DNA of 64,000 bases from NCBI RefSeq assembly GCF_000422825.1, contig NZ_KE383928.1, positions 310,001 to 374,000 on the forward strand. Direction: 5' to 3'. The stretch is from Nocardioides insulae DSM 17944. GTDB lineage: Bacteria > Actinomycetota > Actinomycetes > Propionibacteriales > Nocardioidaceae. Made by a program: the position numbers and the translations under genes. Position 1 is the stretch's first letter. Each line of letters opens with the position of its first letter. The notes beneath the pieces are model-generated. The model saw only the letters and a program-made list of their open reading frames with translations, made no database searches and was not told the origin of the DNA. Shown piece after piece: positions 9,501 through 18,780 of this stretch.

Positions 9501-9607
9501 CCATCTACCACCCGTTCCAGGACGGTCACGCCACCGAGCGCGTCGTCGACGCGATCGAACAGTTGTGGCCTCGACACCGGTCGGCCGAGACCAGACCGCA
9601 CGGGTAG
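6596..9607 (+). CDS. CDP-glycerol/ribitol (poly)phosphotransferase with degenerate GT2 domain (copy 1)
   Basis: 1003 aa, probably membrane-associated on the cytoplasmic side. The C-terminal third is a Glyphos_transf (TagF/TarL-type) domain that would add polyol-phosphate units from CDP-glycerol or CDP-ribitol to a teichoic acid chain. Key motifs: TFHGYPAKAMG (His about 718), APTWRDH (about 816), RGHRFH (His about 856) and DYSSIRFD (about 895). The N-terminus aligns by eye with a GT2 fold (SVVVVCEPEDVV, WSALGQTHEDL), but the DDGSTD and DSDD signatures are replaced by APLALD and RGCDQL, so this domain is probably inactive. The middle is beta-rich. The GTG start was chosen from the leaderless promoter layout; ATG 6623 is the alternative. 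First of three tandem paralogues. Confidence 0.82.
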   Translation: MSPRRLSRAMERIRRRAGQTVGDFTPGGRVSVVVVCEPEDVVRLDSAVWSALGQTHEDLAVVVAPLALDQGETEAVAAAVSRVGDPRLQLMPSAVDVRSALAAAVRPVAGEQVLVMRGCDQLAPAAASALHRIASRSEMDVVVTGGIEQIGEDDPWLDQTWRGPEQGDLRLIGRMWPAAALSEATRAAADLPGEGLLVSAVAARLLQDLATGRRVARPLYRYSHDHGRRAYGATPSPLPGIERERSRAARLAELTVGTEIGSAWGRHVATIVLPRFLQDAERASEAQWATLRDWAASPLERPGTVLARILIGLAAAGRRRDLEAFVEETLGWGSEIRTEQRDGQVLLRAESVHLDDQLRVLDPEETPLVAHVHRRRPRDPTDRTGALVVDLFCRIRNVDLAGTYPRLEAWDGDGASLEVAAAPDSAAERWARTRFASAGPGTFRIVAPGPGMVRLRLDVDGLVRETEIRIPAALGAPEPTDSTTGVITAVGLEGDELVMTGTGDLRGVRLVDEAPGAPQPLPPESPVPSRVKLPLKRRLFGSEQGLPLGSYRLDLGEAVPAVELLDAAPLGWVSEHHRVTVRHAPRGSLRVELAPPYGDAEAGPYNQELLRAAYAGKARAGCPPTDPRVVYLESYAGRTATDSPAAILAELRRRHPDLTAYWGILDHSQQAPEGALPVVLRSRAHYDVLERASLVISNTDLDEWFCHRPDQLVVQTFHGYPAKAMGAMQWEAREFPPRRVRAIRRRTVATWDLIVTPTPEMTRHYREQYDYQGPVVEHGYPRDDALAPSRTESRASRDRVRHLFGISPEQQVVLYAPTWRDHLATRPRAAEMGDYLDVVGAAAELGTGHVLLVRGHRFHATDLGRSTHGGARIIDVTAYPEVNDLILACDVAVLDYSSIRFDVALAEKPMVFLVPDLAEYDGGTRGFLFPFLGSAPGPIVESTAAALAHLRDVPGLRADWADRLAEFNAIYHPFQDGHATERVVDAIEQLWPRHRSAETRPHG

Positions 9608-9685
9608 GGTCCCTGGGGAGTTCAGGTCGATCGGGTGACGACTACCGATCGGCCGCACGTGGTCGAACGCGGATGAGGAGCCGGT

Positions 9686-12600
9686 GTGCGAGTGGGGTCA
9701 CAGGTCAAGAGGCTGGTCGACCAGGTCGCCCGCTCCCGACGTCGCGCCCTGCCGGATTCGGGAAGGGTGGATCGCGAGCAGCCGCAAGCCCCCACAGTCT
9801 CTGTCATCGTCACTGGCTCGGACGCGGATCTGGCGTGGATCCACGAGGCGCTCACCTCGGCCCGCGGGCAGACGCACGACGACCTGGAGATCCTGTTCGT
9901 CCCCTACGGCGCCTGCGCCGAGGTCACTCGTCTGGTGGGCCGATCATGCGCGGAGGATCAGCGGGTCACCGTGGCCGGCGAGGTCGTCGGAGACCGTGAC
10001 CTCGCCCGGGGCTGGGGTGCGCGGCACGCTCGCGGCACGTACCTCTGCTTCCTCTCCGGTGACGATGTGCTGCCGCCGAAGGGGATCGCCCTGGGGGTGG
10101 CCTCGCTCGAGGAGAGTGGGTCCGATCTCGCCGTCGGCAAGGTCGGCCGAACTGGATCGGCGAGCCGCACCCAGGATCGCGTCCACAGCACGCGACTGCG
10201 CGGCACGTCGCTGAGTGAGTTCCCGGCGCTGGCGGCGGACACCGCACTGGGGAACCGGCTGTTCCGCACCGAGTTCTGGCGGAGCTCGGGCCTCGCCTTC
10301 GGCGGCGACGCCGACGACGCCAGCGCGGTCGCGCTGGGAGCGCTGGTCCGAGCCAGGAGCGTCGACGTCCTGGTGGGACGCACCTACCTGGACAAGGAGC
10401 GCCGCTCGGCCACCCCCGTCGGATACCAGCACGACACGACGGGTCAGTTGGCGGCCTGGGTGGACGGTGTGAACGGTGCGCTGACCGAAGCGGCCCGCAC
10501 GTCGCCCGGCGCGCAGGAACACTGGAGTGTCGAGGTTCTGGGGAACCAGTTGCCGCGATTCCTCGCCGACACCGAGAGGTTCAGCCAGGAACAGTGGACA
10601 CAGCTGCGGGAGGTGGGATCGGCTCTCGCCGAGCTTCTGTCGGACGACGGGTGGCTCCGCATCCCGAGCGAGCCCAGGGTGAGACTCTCACTGCTCCTTG
10701 CCGATCGTCGCGAGGACCTGGTCGACTTCCACATCCGACGGTTCCATGAGCGCGGGGCGGTGCGCACGCGCGTGCGAGGCGGCGTCGTCCATGCGCAGTA
10801 CCCCTTCTGCGACGACGCGACCGGCCTCGCACCGGTGCGATTCGTCCTCGGCCCCGAGGAGACGCCCGGACGGCTGCGGCTGGTGGACGTTCGCAGCCGT
10901 CCGGACCTTCTCGAGCTCGACCTGATCGCCCGTATCGACTTCGTGGACATGGCCGGGACAGCTCCCCGGATCGAGGTCCACCTCGTCCACCAGGACGGCC
11001 ATGTCGTCGATCTCCCGGTTCGCTCCCGGCTGGACCCGGCCACCAACCACATCTTCGGTCATCGGTATCAGGACTACGGGCCCGGCGCTTGCACGGTCGA
11101 AGTCGACCTCGCCTCCTTGAAGAGCGGGACGTGGCGGCTGGAGACGTCGATCACCGTGCAAGGGGTCTCGCGCACCACGTCTGCGGTCAGCCTCGAGGGA
11201 CGAAGCCCTGCGGGGCGCCTGGGCACCAGGGACCAGCCGGTGCGTCACACCGCGGCCGGCGATTCGGTCAGGATGCACCGCGTCGACACGGACGGACTCG
11301 GTTTCACCGTGGCGCCCGGGAACGGGGTGCTTCCCGCGCTCGCCACGGTGGAGGGCCGGACGCTCCATTTCCGCTTCTCGCCGGACGCCGGGGTGAGTTC
11401 GGTGCGCGCCGACCGGGGCGGGCAGTCCGTCGAGGCCGATGTCACGGACAGCGGCGACGTACGGGTCGAGTTGCCGTCCGCACCGATGGCGACCACCAGC
11501 GCCTGGACGTTGACAGCTCTCGTCGGGGGTAAGACGAGGTCGATCGCGTGGCGCGAGGGCGGCAGCGAGCAGTGGGCCGCGGGCGGAGCCGGGGTGCTCC
11601 TCACTCGAACCGCAGCTGGAACGAGCGAGGCTCTCGAGCTGGCGGAGGCCGCCGCGGTCGACAGGGTCCGGCTCGGCGCCGACACGATGACCGTGGAGGG
11701 CCGCTGGATCGGTACGACGCCGCTGGCCGCGCGAATGGTTCTCCACGGTGCTCGGCATCGGCAGGAGGTCTCCATGGAGACCCTCCCCGAGGGTGGCTTC
11801 TCGGCAACCTTCGACACCCGCCGAGACCTGTGGGGGCTCGGCCCCTCGGCCATCCCCACCGGGCAGTACGACTTCCACCTGTTGAGTGCTGACTCCGACC
11901 GTCCCGTGTTGCCGAGCGGCGAGTTCATCCGCGGTCTGTTGGACTATCGGGTCGGCGACGAGTTCCGCCTCCGGCAGCGATTCTCGCCGGACGGTGCCGT
12001 CGGTGTGGAGCTGGGACCACCGGTCGCGATCGACGTCGCCGCCCCCTACGAACAGAATCTGCTCCGGGAGCAACTGCGGGACAGTACGGCGCCGATCGAT
12101 GAACAGAGCGCCTACTTCGTCGTCTACGGCGGCGCCACCGCCACGGACAGCCAGTTGGAGATCTACCGCGAGCTGCGCCGCACCCGGCCCGAGATCACCG
12201 TCTACTGGGGGATCGCCGACCACTCCTCCCGCGTGCCCGAGGGCAGCATCGCGGTGATCATCGAGTCACCGGAGTGGTTCGACGTGATGGCCCGGGTCGG
12301 CTACATCGTGAGCAACGACAATTTCCCGTGGTGGTGGCGCAAGCGTCCCGGACAGCGGTTCCTGCAGACCTTCCACGGTTACCCGGCCAAGACGATGGGC
12401 CTCCGGATGTGGCGGGCCAAGCAGTTCACCCCGCGCCGGCTCGAGATGGCCCTCGACCAGACCATGCGGGGCTGGGATCTGATCGTGACGCCGGTGCCCG
12501 AGATGGACACCTACTACCGAGCCGAGTACGCCTATGACGGGCCCATCCACCATGAGGGGTATCCCCGGGACGATGCGCTGGTGCTCCCGTCCGCGGCGGA

Positions 12601-13192
12601 GATCCGCACCCGGACGCGGGAGAGACTCGGCATCGGTCCCGGACAGAAGGTGGTCCTGTACGCACCGACCTGGCGGGACGACCTGGCGAAGTCGTACACC
12701 GAAGCCGCGAGCGTCGAGCATCTCGACGTGGAGTCGGCGAGCCGGGAGCTGGGCGAGAACTACGTGTTCCTCATGCGGGGCCACCGCTACCACGCCGGAG
12801 CGGGGGAGCGCTCGGCGAAGTCTGCCGCGCTGATCGACGTCACGCACTACCCCGAGATCAATGACCTGATCCTCGCCAGTGACGCCGCTGTGCTGGATTA
12901 CTCCAGTCTGCGGTTCGATTTCGCTCTCACCGAGAGACCGATGGTGTTCCTCGTGCCTGATCTGGCCGACTACACCGGAGGGGTTCGCGGTTTCCTCTTC
13001 GACTTCGCCGACACCGCACCCGGGCCGATGGTGGGCAGCACCGAGGAGGCCGTCGAGGCGTTGTCCGACTTGGCGTCCCTCCAGGCCGGTTACGCGGAGC
13101 GGATCAAGGACTTCAACGCGAAGTTCCAGTACTTCCACGACGGACACGCCGCGGAGCGACTTGTCGCCCGATTCTTCGGAGGGGACAGCTAG
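9686..13192 (+). CDS. CDP-glycerol/ribitol (poly)phosphotransferase with degenerate GT2 domain (copy 2)
   Basis: 1168 aa. C-terminal teichoic acid polymerase domain with TFHGYPAKTMG (His about 897), APTWRDD (about 993), RGHRYH (His about 1033) and DYSSLRFD (about 1071), all intact. The N-terminal GT2-like domain keeps SVIVTGSD and RGQTHDDLEIL, but the UDP-sugar motif reads VPYGAC instead of DDGSTD, the DxD position reads SGDD, and the region matching FEDQP of copy 3 reads GDADDAS. It therefore probably no longer transfers sugar. The GTG start at 9686 has GAGGAG 5 bases upstream. It lies 78 bases after copy 1 and probably shares its transcript. Confidence 0.82.
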   Translation: MRVGSQVKRLVDQVARSRRRALPDSGRVDREQPQAPTVSVIVTGSDADLAWIHEALTSARGQTHDDLEILFVPYGACAEVTRLVGRSCAEDQRVTVAGEVVGDRDLARGWGARHARGTYLCFLSGDDVLPPKGIALGVASLEESGSDLAVGKVGRTGSASRTQDRVHSTRLRGTSLSEFPALAADTALGNRLFRTEFWRSSGLAFGGDADDASAVALGALVRARSVDVLVGRTYLDKERRSATPVGYQHDTTGQLAAWVDGVNGALTEAARTSPGAQEHWSVEVLGNQLPRFLADTERFSQEQWTQLREVGSALAELLSDDGWLRIPSEPRVRLSLLLADRREDLVDFHIRRFHERGAVRTRVRGGVVHAQYPFCDDATGLAPVRFVLGPEETPGRLRLVDVRSRPDLLELDLIARIDFVDMAGTAPRIEVHLVHQDGHVVDLPVRSRLDPATNHIFGHRYQDYGPGACTVEVDLASLKSGTWRLETSITVQGVSRTTSAVSLEGRSPAGRLGTRDQPVRHTAAGDSVRMHRVDTDGLGFTVAPGNGVLPALATVEGRTLHFRFSPDAGVSSVRADRGGQSVEADVTDSGDVRVELPSAPMATTSAWTLTALVGGKTRSIAWREGGSEQWAAGGAGVLLTRTAAGTSEALELAEAAAVDRVRLGADTMTVEGRWIGTTPLAARMVLHGARHRQEVSMETLPEGGFSATFDTRRDLWGLGPSAIPTGQYDFHLLSADSDRPVLPSGEFIRGLLDYRVGDEFRLRQRFSPDGAVGVELGPPVAIDVAAPYEQNLLREQLRDSTAPIDEQSAYFVVYGGATATDSQLEIYRELRRTRPEITVYWGIADHSSRVPEGSIAVIIESPEWFDVMARVGYIVSNDNFPWWWRKRPGQRFLQTFHGYPAKTMGLRMWRAKQFTPRRLEMALDQTMRGWDLIVTPVPEMDTYYRAEYAYDGPIHHEGYPRDDALVLPSAAEIRTRTRERLGIGPGQKVVLYAPTWRDDLAKSYTEAASVEHLDVESASRELGENYVFLMRGHRYHAGAGERSAKSAALIDVTHYPEINDLILASDAAVLDYSSLRFDFALTERPMVFLVPDLADYTGGVRGFLFDFADTAPGPMVGSTEEAVEALSDLASLQAGYAERIKDFNAKFQYFHDGHAAERLVARFFGGDS

Positions 13193-13343
13193 AACTCGGC
13201 GGGCCGATCGGCACGAGCGGCGGGGGCGGCCATGGAACAGGCGCTCCCCCCGGTAGGATTCGGCGCCAGCGTCCGATTGTTACGCTGCCGGGGGCCGACG
13301 AGCGCGGCTCGGTTAGTCGAGATTCACGAAGGAGACGCGTCGA

Positions 13344-16300
13344 GTGCGCAAGTCACTCCGGGCGCTGCGGGAGCGCCTGCGCCGAGACCAGACACCGGCC
13401 GAGGACGCCGCACCCGGATCAGCCGAGCAGTCCGAGTCGCCGGTGGCGTTGCTGAGTGTCGTAGTCCCGCTCTACAACGTGGAGGACTACGTAGCGGAGT
13501 GCTTGGACAGCCTGCTGGGGCAGGACTACCGCCACCTCCAGATCATCGTGGTCGATGACGGGTCGACGGACTCCTCCCGGGCCATCGTCGAGACGTATGC
13601 GCAGGGCGACGAGCGGATCGAGATCGTCACCCAGAGCAACGCCGGCCTCGGCGCCGCGCGCAACAGAGGGGTCCAGGAGGCAAGTGGCGACTACCTCACC
13701 TTCGTCGACTCCGACGACATCATCCCGGCGGCGGCGTACCAGCGGATGATCGAGTCCTTGGAGGGGTCGGGATCCGACGTGGCCGTCGGTCAGATGACCA
13801 GGATCCGCGCCGGTGCCGATAGACCGATCGGTTGGGCGCGGGACCTGCACCACGAGGATCGGATCGGGATCCGACTGGCCGAATTCCCCAAGATCCTGCG
13901 CGACTTCTACTCGCCGAACAAGGTCTACCGCACCGACTTCTGGCGGCGTCACGCCCTCCGCTTCCGGGAGGGCGTGCTGTTCGAGGACCAGCCACTCATC
14001 ACCGATGTCTATCTGCGTGCTGGCACCATCGACGTGCTCCGGGCCGTGACATACAAGTGGCGCAAGCGCGAGGATTCCCTGAGCTTCGCGATCGTGGAGC
14101 CCCACCGGGTCAAGGCTCGTCGCAAGGCGATCGACCTCACCCGCGACCTCCTCGAGGGGCAGCCGGCGGAGATCATCGACGCCTGGCGCTGGACGCTCGT
14201 CGATGACCACCTGCCCAATTACCTCGCCCAGGCGTGCGAGAAGGGCGATGTCGAGTTCGACGGTGTCGTGGAGATGGCTCGAGACGTCGTCAGCGCCGAC
14301 CAACTGTCAGCACTCGCCGACTGCTCTGCCGAGAACCGGGTGATGACCTACCTCGCCCTTGTCCACGGCCGGGAGGCCGTGTTGGAGTTCTGCCACCGTG
14401 GTGGCCGGCGGGCGAAGGAATTCCCGGTGCGCTCCGTGGCGGGTGGCTCGGTGCTGGCACTGCCGATGTTCCAGGACTCTCGGTTTCCGGTGCCCGATGA
14501 GTTGTTCGCGCCATCCGAGGACCAGCTGCGACTCCACACCTGGTTCTCGGGCGCCCGGTGGATCGATGAACGTCTCGAAATCACAGGGCGTGCCTTCATC
14601 GAGTTCCTGGACCGTCAGGCCCACGCCAATGAGACGACCTTGATCCTCAGCGACACCGCGACGCACGATCAACTCGAGATCCCCTGCACCGTGGTGGAGG
14701 ACGAGTTCCTGGGCCCACATCCCAGCCACTGGCACCTGACCTACCCGGACGCGGACTTCCGGGCGGAGATCGACGGGACCGCTCTGTGTGCCGGTGAGGC
14801 ATCGACCCGCACCTGGTCGATCTCGGTGCGGACGCGGTCCGGTTCGGTGACGCGGACGGCTCCGCTCCACGCGATCGCCTATCCCGGGCTGGAGAACGTC
14901 ATCGTCGAGCACAGCGTCGACGGGTCGGCGATCGCAACGGTGACCTGTGAGGGGACCGGCCCCCAGATCCAGGTTCGACGACACGCTGTCCTGGCGACCG
15001 GCGTCGAGCTCACTGACTCCGCGGTGCGGCTGAAGCTGAGCGACGACACGGTGGAGTCGGTGACGAGCGTGGACTGGCTGACCAAGGCGCGCACCCTCGC
15101 CACCAAGGTCGGCCCGGCCACCTATCAGATCGACCTCGACGGCGCCCCCGAGAAGTGGCGTCTCGAGATGCTCGACGCCCGTCACAAGACGAAGCCACTG
15201 TTCGTCTCGCCGGAGCTCGCGGAGGTGCTGCGCACCAGCGAGGTCGAGCTCGGGCGAGGGCCATTCGGCGGGCAGTGGTTCATGACACCGCGCGAGCATC
15301 CGGTGATCACCGCAGCCGAGGTCACCGACAAGGGGCTCGCGGTGACAGTCTCGGGGCTCCCTGAGACGGTGGGCTCGGCCCAGGCACACCTGCTCTCCGA
15401 GCGGCTGAGTACCGAGCCCTCCGAGTCGGTCGCGCCGATCGGTGGCGAGGCCCGATTGCTGCTTCCCTTCCGATACTCCGAGTGGGGCGAGGAAACCGAG
15501 GGAGTCCTGCCGCTCGGCGAATATCGCGTCGTACTGCTCGTTGACGGGGAGGAGACGACCACGCGAATCAGCCAGGGGATCGACATCCCGCCGGCCATGC
15601 TGGTCGGCCACCTGCGACTCCAGCTGTTGCGTCGGCGATTCGCCTTCGTGATCCGCGTGGTCCGTCCGTTCGCGGGCGGTGAGCCGAGCCGAGCGGCCCT
15701 CTTGGCCGCCGCTGAGCGAGTCTTCGGCGAGGATCGAGTGTTGGCGGATGCGGTGTTCTTCCAGTGTCTCCGGGGTGAGGTCGCCTCCGACTCTCAGCTG
15801 GCGATCCATCGCGTCCTGCGACGCCGGCGGCCGGATCTCCGGCTGATCTGGGGGGTCAACGATTACACCGTGCGGCTCCCGGAGGGAGCCGAGCCGGTTC
15901 TGCGAGGCTCCGAGGAATGGTTGCGGGCCCTGGCCGAGTCGCGCTGGATCTGTGTCAACCACGAGCTCCCCAGTGAGTTCCGCAAGCAGGCGGGGCAGGT
16001 CGTCATCCAGACCTACCACGGGCACCCGTTCAAGTCGATGGGCCTGCACCGTTGGCGGGTGATGTCGGTACCGTCGTGGATCGTTGCCGAAGGGCTGGCC
16101 GCGCGCAGCCAATGGGACTACCTGGTTGCGCCGAGCCCGTTGGCGGCTCAGCTGTACCAAGAGAACTTCCCGATCGAGGGGCTGGAGACACTGCAGATCG
16201 GGCATCCGCGCAACGATGCGTTGCTCGCCCCACAGGCCTCGTCGGTCAGACAGCGCGTCCGGCGCCAACTCGGCGTACCCGACGACGTGAAGCTGCTTCT

Positions 16301-16862
16301 CTACGCCCCGACCTGGAGAGACAACACGGCGTCGGACCCGTGGAAGTCGAAGATGGTGGAGTTTCTCGACCCCCACGAGTTCGCCGAATCGCTGGGCGAC
16401 GGCTACCGACTGTTGCTGCGTGGACACCCTGCACACCAGCGTCACCGCTACCGTGCGGGCCATTCGGCCGGTGTCATCGACGCAACGGACTACCCGGAGA
16501 TCAACGACCTGATCCTGGCCTCTGATGCTGGTGTCTTCGACTACTCGTCCATCCGGTTCGACTACGGCGTCACCGGAAAGCCCATGATCTTCTACGTGCC
16601 CGACGAGGAGCATTACCTCCGCGAGACTCCCGGGCTCTTCGAGTACGCGGAGTCAGCACCGGGCCCGAGGGTGCACACGGCCGACGAACTTCGCAGGGAA
16701 GTGCTGCGACTGGGCGATTCAGCCGCGACGTACCGCGACGCCTATGGCCTTTTCAACCAGACATTCAACGCACGTTCCGACGGGCACTCTGCTGAGCGCC
16801 TGGTCGATCGGGTCTTCGGGCCGGAAACAGACGTCATTGCAGAGCGGGAGACCGATGACTGA
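13344..16862 (+). CDS. Bifunctional GT2 glycosyltransferase / CDP-polyol phosphotransferase (copy 3, both domains intact)
   Basis: 1172 aa. N-terminal GT2 domain with every expected feature: VVPLYNVEDYVAECLDSLL, VVDDGSTD (Asp about 71-72), NAGLGAARNRG, FVDSDD (about 122-125) and the FEDQPL acid motif. C-terminal Glyphos_transf domain with TYHGHPFKSMG (His about 892), APTWRDN (about 988), RGHPAH (His about 1028) and DYSSIRFD (about 1066). It could both place a sugar and extend a polyol-phosphate chain. The GTG start follows GAAGGAG by about 10 bases. The stop overlaps the next sulfotransferase gene by 8 bases, tying sulfation to polymer synthesis. Confidence 0.85.
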   Translation: MRKSLRALRERLRRDQTPAEDAAPGSAEQSESPVALLSVVVPLYNVEDYVAECLDSLLGQDYRHLQIIVVDDGSTDSSRAIVETYAQGDERIEIVTQSNAGLGAARNRGVQEASGDYLTFVDSDDIIPAAAYQRMIESLEGSGSDVAVGQMTRIRAGADRPIGWARDLHHEDRIGIRLAEFPKILRDFYSPNKVYRTDFWRRHALRFREGVLFEDQPLITDVYLRAGTIDVLRAVTYKWRKREDSLSFAIVEPHRVKARRKAIDLTRDLLEGQPAEIIDAWRWTLVDDHLPNYLAQACEKGDVEFDGVVEMARDVVSADQLSALADCSAENRVMTYLALVHGREAVLEFCHRGGRRAKEFPVRSVAGGSVLALPMFQDSRFPVPDELFAPSEDQLRLHTWFSGARWIDERLEITGRAFIEFLDRQAHANETTLILSDTATHDQLEIPCTVVEDEFLGPHPSHWHLTYPDADFRAEIDGTALCAGEASTRTWSISVRTRSGSVTRTAPLHAIAYPGLENVIVEHSVDGSAIATVTCEGTGPQIQVRRHAVLATGVELTDSAVRLKLSDDTVESVTSVDWLTKARTLATKVGPATYQIDLDGAPEKWRLEMLDARHKTKPLFVSPELAEVLRTSEVELGRGPFGGQWFMTPREHPVITAAEVTDKGLAVTVSGLPETVGSAQAHLLSERLSTEPSESVAPIGGEARLLLPFRYSEWGEETEGVLPLGEYRVVLLVDGEETTTRISQGIDIPPAMLVGHLRLQLLRRRFAFVIRVVRPFAGGEPSRAALLAAAERVFGEDRVLADAVFFQCLRGEVASDSQLAIHRVLRRRRPDLRLIWGVNDYTVRLPEGAEPVLRGSEEWLRALAESRWICVNHELPSEFRKQAGQVVIQTYHGHPFKSMGLHRWRVMSVPSWIVAEGLAARSQWDYLVAPSPLAAQLYQENFPIEGLETLQIGHPRNDALLAPQASSVRQRVRRQLGVPDDVKLLLYAPTWRDNTASDPWKSKMVEFLDPHEFAESLGDGYRLLLRGHPAHQRHRYRAGHSAGVIDATDYPEINDLILASDAGVFDYSSIRFDYGVTGKPMIFYVPDEEHYLRETPGLFEYAESAPGPRVHTADELRREVLRLGDSAATYRDAYGLFNQTFNARSDGHSAERLVDRVFGPETDVIAERETDD

Positions 16863-17958
16863 GACGAGCCCGGCCCCTGCCTCCCCGCCTGGCGGGCGGA
16901 AGCTGATCCTGGTGACCGGCGCCGGGCGCAGCGGCACCAGCACCATCGCAGGCACCCTGCATTATCTCGGCATGCATGTGCCGTTGCCGGTGCTCAAGCC
17001 GAACGAGTCGAACCCACGTGGGTTCTTCGAGTCGACCTGGCCGCTGTGGTTCCATCGCCGGCTCATGGACAGGGCAGGTATCGAGCAGATCGATGGCCGC
17101 CCCGAGGCGCTGGCGCTGATGCATGAGGCGGTCACGGATGAGACCCGTGCCGAACTCCTGGAGTGGCTCACCGGCGTCGCCGAGGAGGCGGACCAGATCG
17201 TGGTGAAGGACCCGCGCTCCTCCTGGGTACCGCAACTGTGGGTCGACACCAGTCGGAAGCTCGGCATCGACATCGGGTTCGTCACGATGTTGCGTCACCC
17301 TGCTGAGGTCGTCGGCAGCCGCTCCACCCACTACGGCAAGCGTGGGGAACAGCTCGGAGCGTGGAACTTCGCGGTGATGAACCTGGCCGGCTGGGTCAAC
17401 CAGACCATCATGGCCGAGCGGCAGACGCGCGGCTACGCACGCGCATATGTGCGCTACGAGGATCTGCTCGGCGACTGGCGACGCGAGATGGCCAAGGTCC
17501 AGGTGGCGACGGGCGTCGTGCTCAATCACAGCCTGGAAGCGGGCGTCCACCACGACGTGGATGACTTCATCGAGCCGGGACTGCGGCGCCACGCTCTCCG
17601 CTTCGAGGATCTGGATCTTCCTGCTGCCCTGACCGAGATCGCGGAGTCGCTGTGGGAGGCCGGTGGCCTCCTCGCCGCGAACGGCGGGCGCAGTGCGGAG
17701 GCGGATGCGATGTTCGACGCGGCGGCCGAGCAGTACGCGGATCTGTTCAGGGCCTCGGCGGCCATCGCCAAGGACGAGACCCAGGCCCGTGTCCGAGAGA
17801 CGAAGCAGCGTGCCGACGAGGAGTTCAAACAGGTCCTGCAGCGTCGAGTCCGAGCGGCGCGGGCGAAGGGCAGGGAGCAGGCCGCCCGGGAGTTCCGTGC
17901 TCGCTCGCTGCGTGGGCGAGTCGGCCGCGCATTCGGAAGATTCCGTGCGAAGGAATGA
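16855..17958 (+). CDS. Sulfotransferase-family protein with C-terminal helical tail
   Basis: 367 aa. LILVTGAGRSGTSTIAGTL is the PAPS 5'-phosphosulfate loop, NPRGFFES follows it, and VTMLRHPAEVVGSR is the 3'-phosphate strand. The core ends near residue 280; the rest is a charged Arg/Ala/Gln-rich helix (RRVRAARAKGREQAAREF) that may bind a partner or membrane. Its start overlaps the polymerase-like gene before it and its stop overlaps the next sulfotransferase, so the three are probably translated together. Expected role: sulfation of a hydroxyl on the wall polymer or its precursor, using PAPS. The acceptor cannot be read from the sequence. Confidence 0.72.
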   Translation: MTETSPAPASPPGGRKLILVTGAGRSGTSTIAGTLHYLGMHVPLPVLKPNESNPRGFFESTWPLWFHRRLMDRAGIEQIDGRPEALALMHEAVTDETRAELLEWLTGVAEEADQIVVKDPRSSWVPQLWVDTSRKLGIDIGFVTMLRHPAEVVGSRSTHYGKRGEQLGAWNFAVMNLAGWVNQTIMAERQTRGYARAYVRYEDLLGDWRREMAKVQVATGVVLNHSLEAGVHHDVDDFIEPGLRRHALRFEDLDLPAALTEIAESLWEAGGLLAANGGRSAEADAMFDAAAEQYADLFRASAAIAKDETQARVRETKQRADEEFKQVLQRRVRAARAKGREQAAREFRARSLRGRVGRAFGRFRAKE

Positions 17959-18635
17959 TCGAACGAATGTCTGAGACACCACGCGCCGAGGACCGGGCGC
18001 GATCCTATGTCTTCGTGGTCACCTACGGGCGATCCGGGTCGACTCTCCTGATGGGGATCTTGAACTCGATCCCTGGCTACCTGATCCGCGGGGAGAACGG
18101 TGGGGTGACCTTCGACCTTTACAACTTCCACACCACCCTGAGCAAGCACGCCAACAGGGCCGACCGGCAGGGCGCGAGTGAGCGACCGCATGCTCCCTGG
18201 TTCGGCATCGACAACTACCGGCCAGAAGAGGCCAAGCGTGGGATGCGCAAGCTGGTCGAGGAGTCGCTCCTCCTGCCGACTCCGGACACTCGAGTCACCG
18301 GCTTCAAGGAGATCCGGTGGAACAAGCGGGATCTGGTGCCGTACCTCCGCTTCTTGAAGGACGTGTTTCCGGGCGCCAAGTTCGTGATGAACGTGCGTGA
18401 TCTCGAGCAGGTGCAGCAGAGCGAGTGGTGGAAGGAGACCGATCCGGCAGCTCTGCGGAGATTCGACGCCCGGATCCGGGACGCCGCCACCCAAATGGGC
18501 GAGGACGCCTACCTGGTCAGTTATGACGAATATGTCGCCGATCCGGCCAGCCTCGAGGGGCTGTTCTCCTGGCTGGGTGAGCCGTTCGACCTGGACGGTG
18601 TGCGGAAGGTGCTCGCGATACGGCACTCCTATTAG
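17955..18635 (+). CDS. Sulfotransferase-family protein
   Basis: 226 aa. YVFVVTYGRSGSTLLMGIL is a textbook sulfotransferase P-loop, and FPGAKFVMNVRDLEQVQQSEW matches the 3'-PB strand, with Arg and Ser in position. GFKEIRW in the middle matches the conserved Lys-Glu strand. The ATG at 17955 forms an ATGA overlap with the preceding sulfotransferase; a second in-frame ATG at 17967 would move AAGGA to a 12-base spacing, so the exact start is uncertain by four residues. It ends before a stable hairpin and closes the polymerase-sulfotransferase operon. Confidence 0.75.
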   Translation: MIERMSETPRAEDRARSYVFVVTYGRSGSTLLMGILNSIPGYLIRGENGGVTFDLYNFHTTLSKHANRADRQGASERPHAPWFGIDNYRPEEAKRGMRKLVEESLLLPTPDTRVTGFKEIRWNKRDLVPYLRFLKDVFPGAKFVMNVRDLEQVQQSEWWKETDPAALRRFDARIRDAATQMGEDAYLVSYDEYVADPASLEGLFSWLGEPFDLDGVRKVLAIRHSY

Positions 18636-18643
18636 CGGGTGCG

Positions 18644-18669
18644 GCCCGAGCCGAGACTCTCGCTCGGGC
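18644..18669 (+). terminator. Hairpin after the sulfotransferase operon
   Basis: GCCCGAGC pairs with GCTCGGGC, and an inner GAG/CTC pair closes a 3-base loop. There is no T-run, which is common in high-GC actinobacteria. It ends the 6596-18635 gene run. Confidence 0.45.
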
Positions 18670-18780
18670 GTCATCTGAAGCCTTCGGGCGATCCGTGGAG
18701 CGGCGGGGAGCCCGCGCAACTGCGGAGGAGGGATCACGCAGACCGTGGGCACGCGAATTCGGAACGAGAGGAGCACGGCC

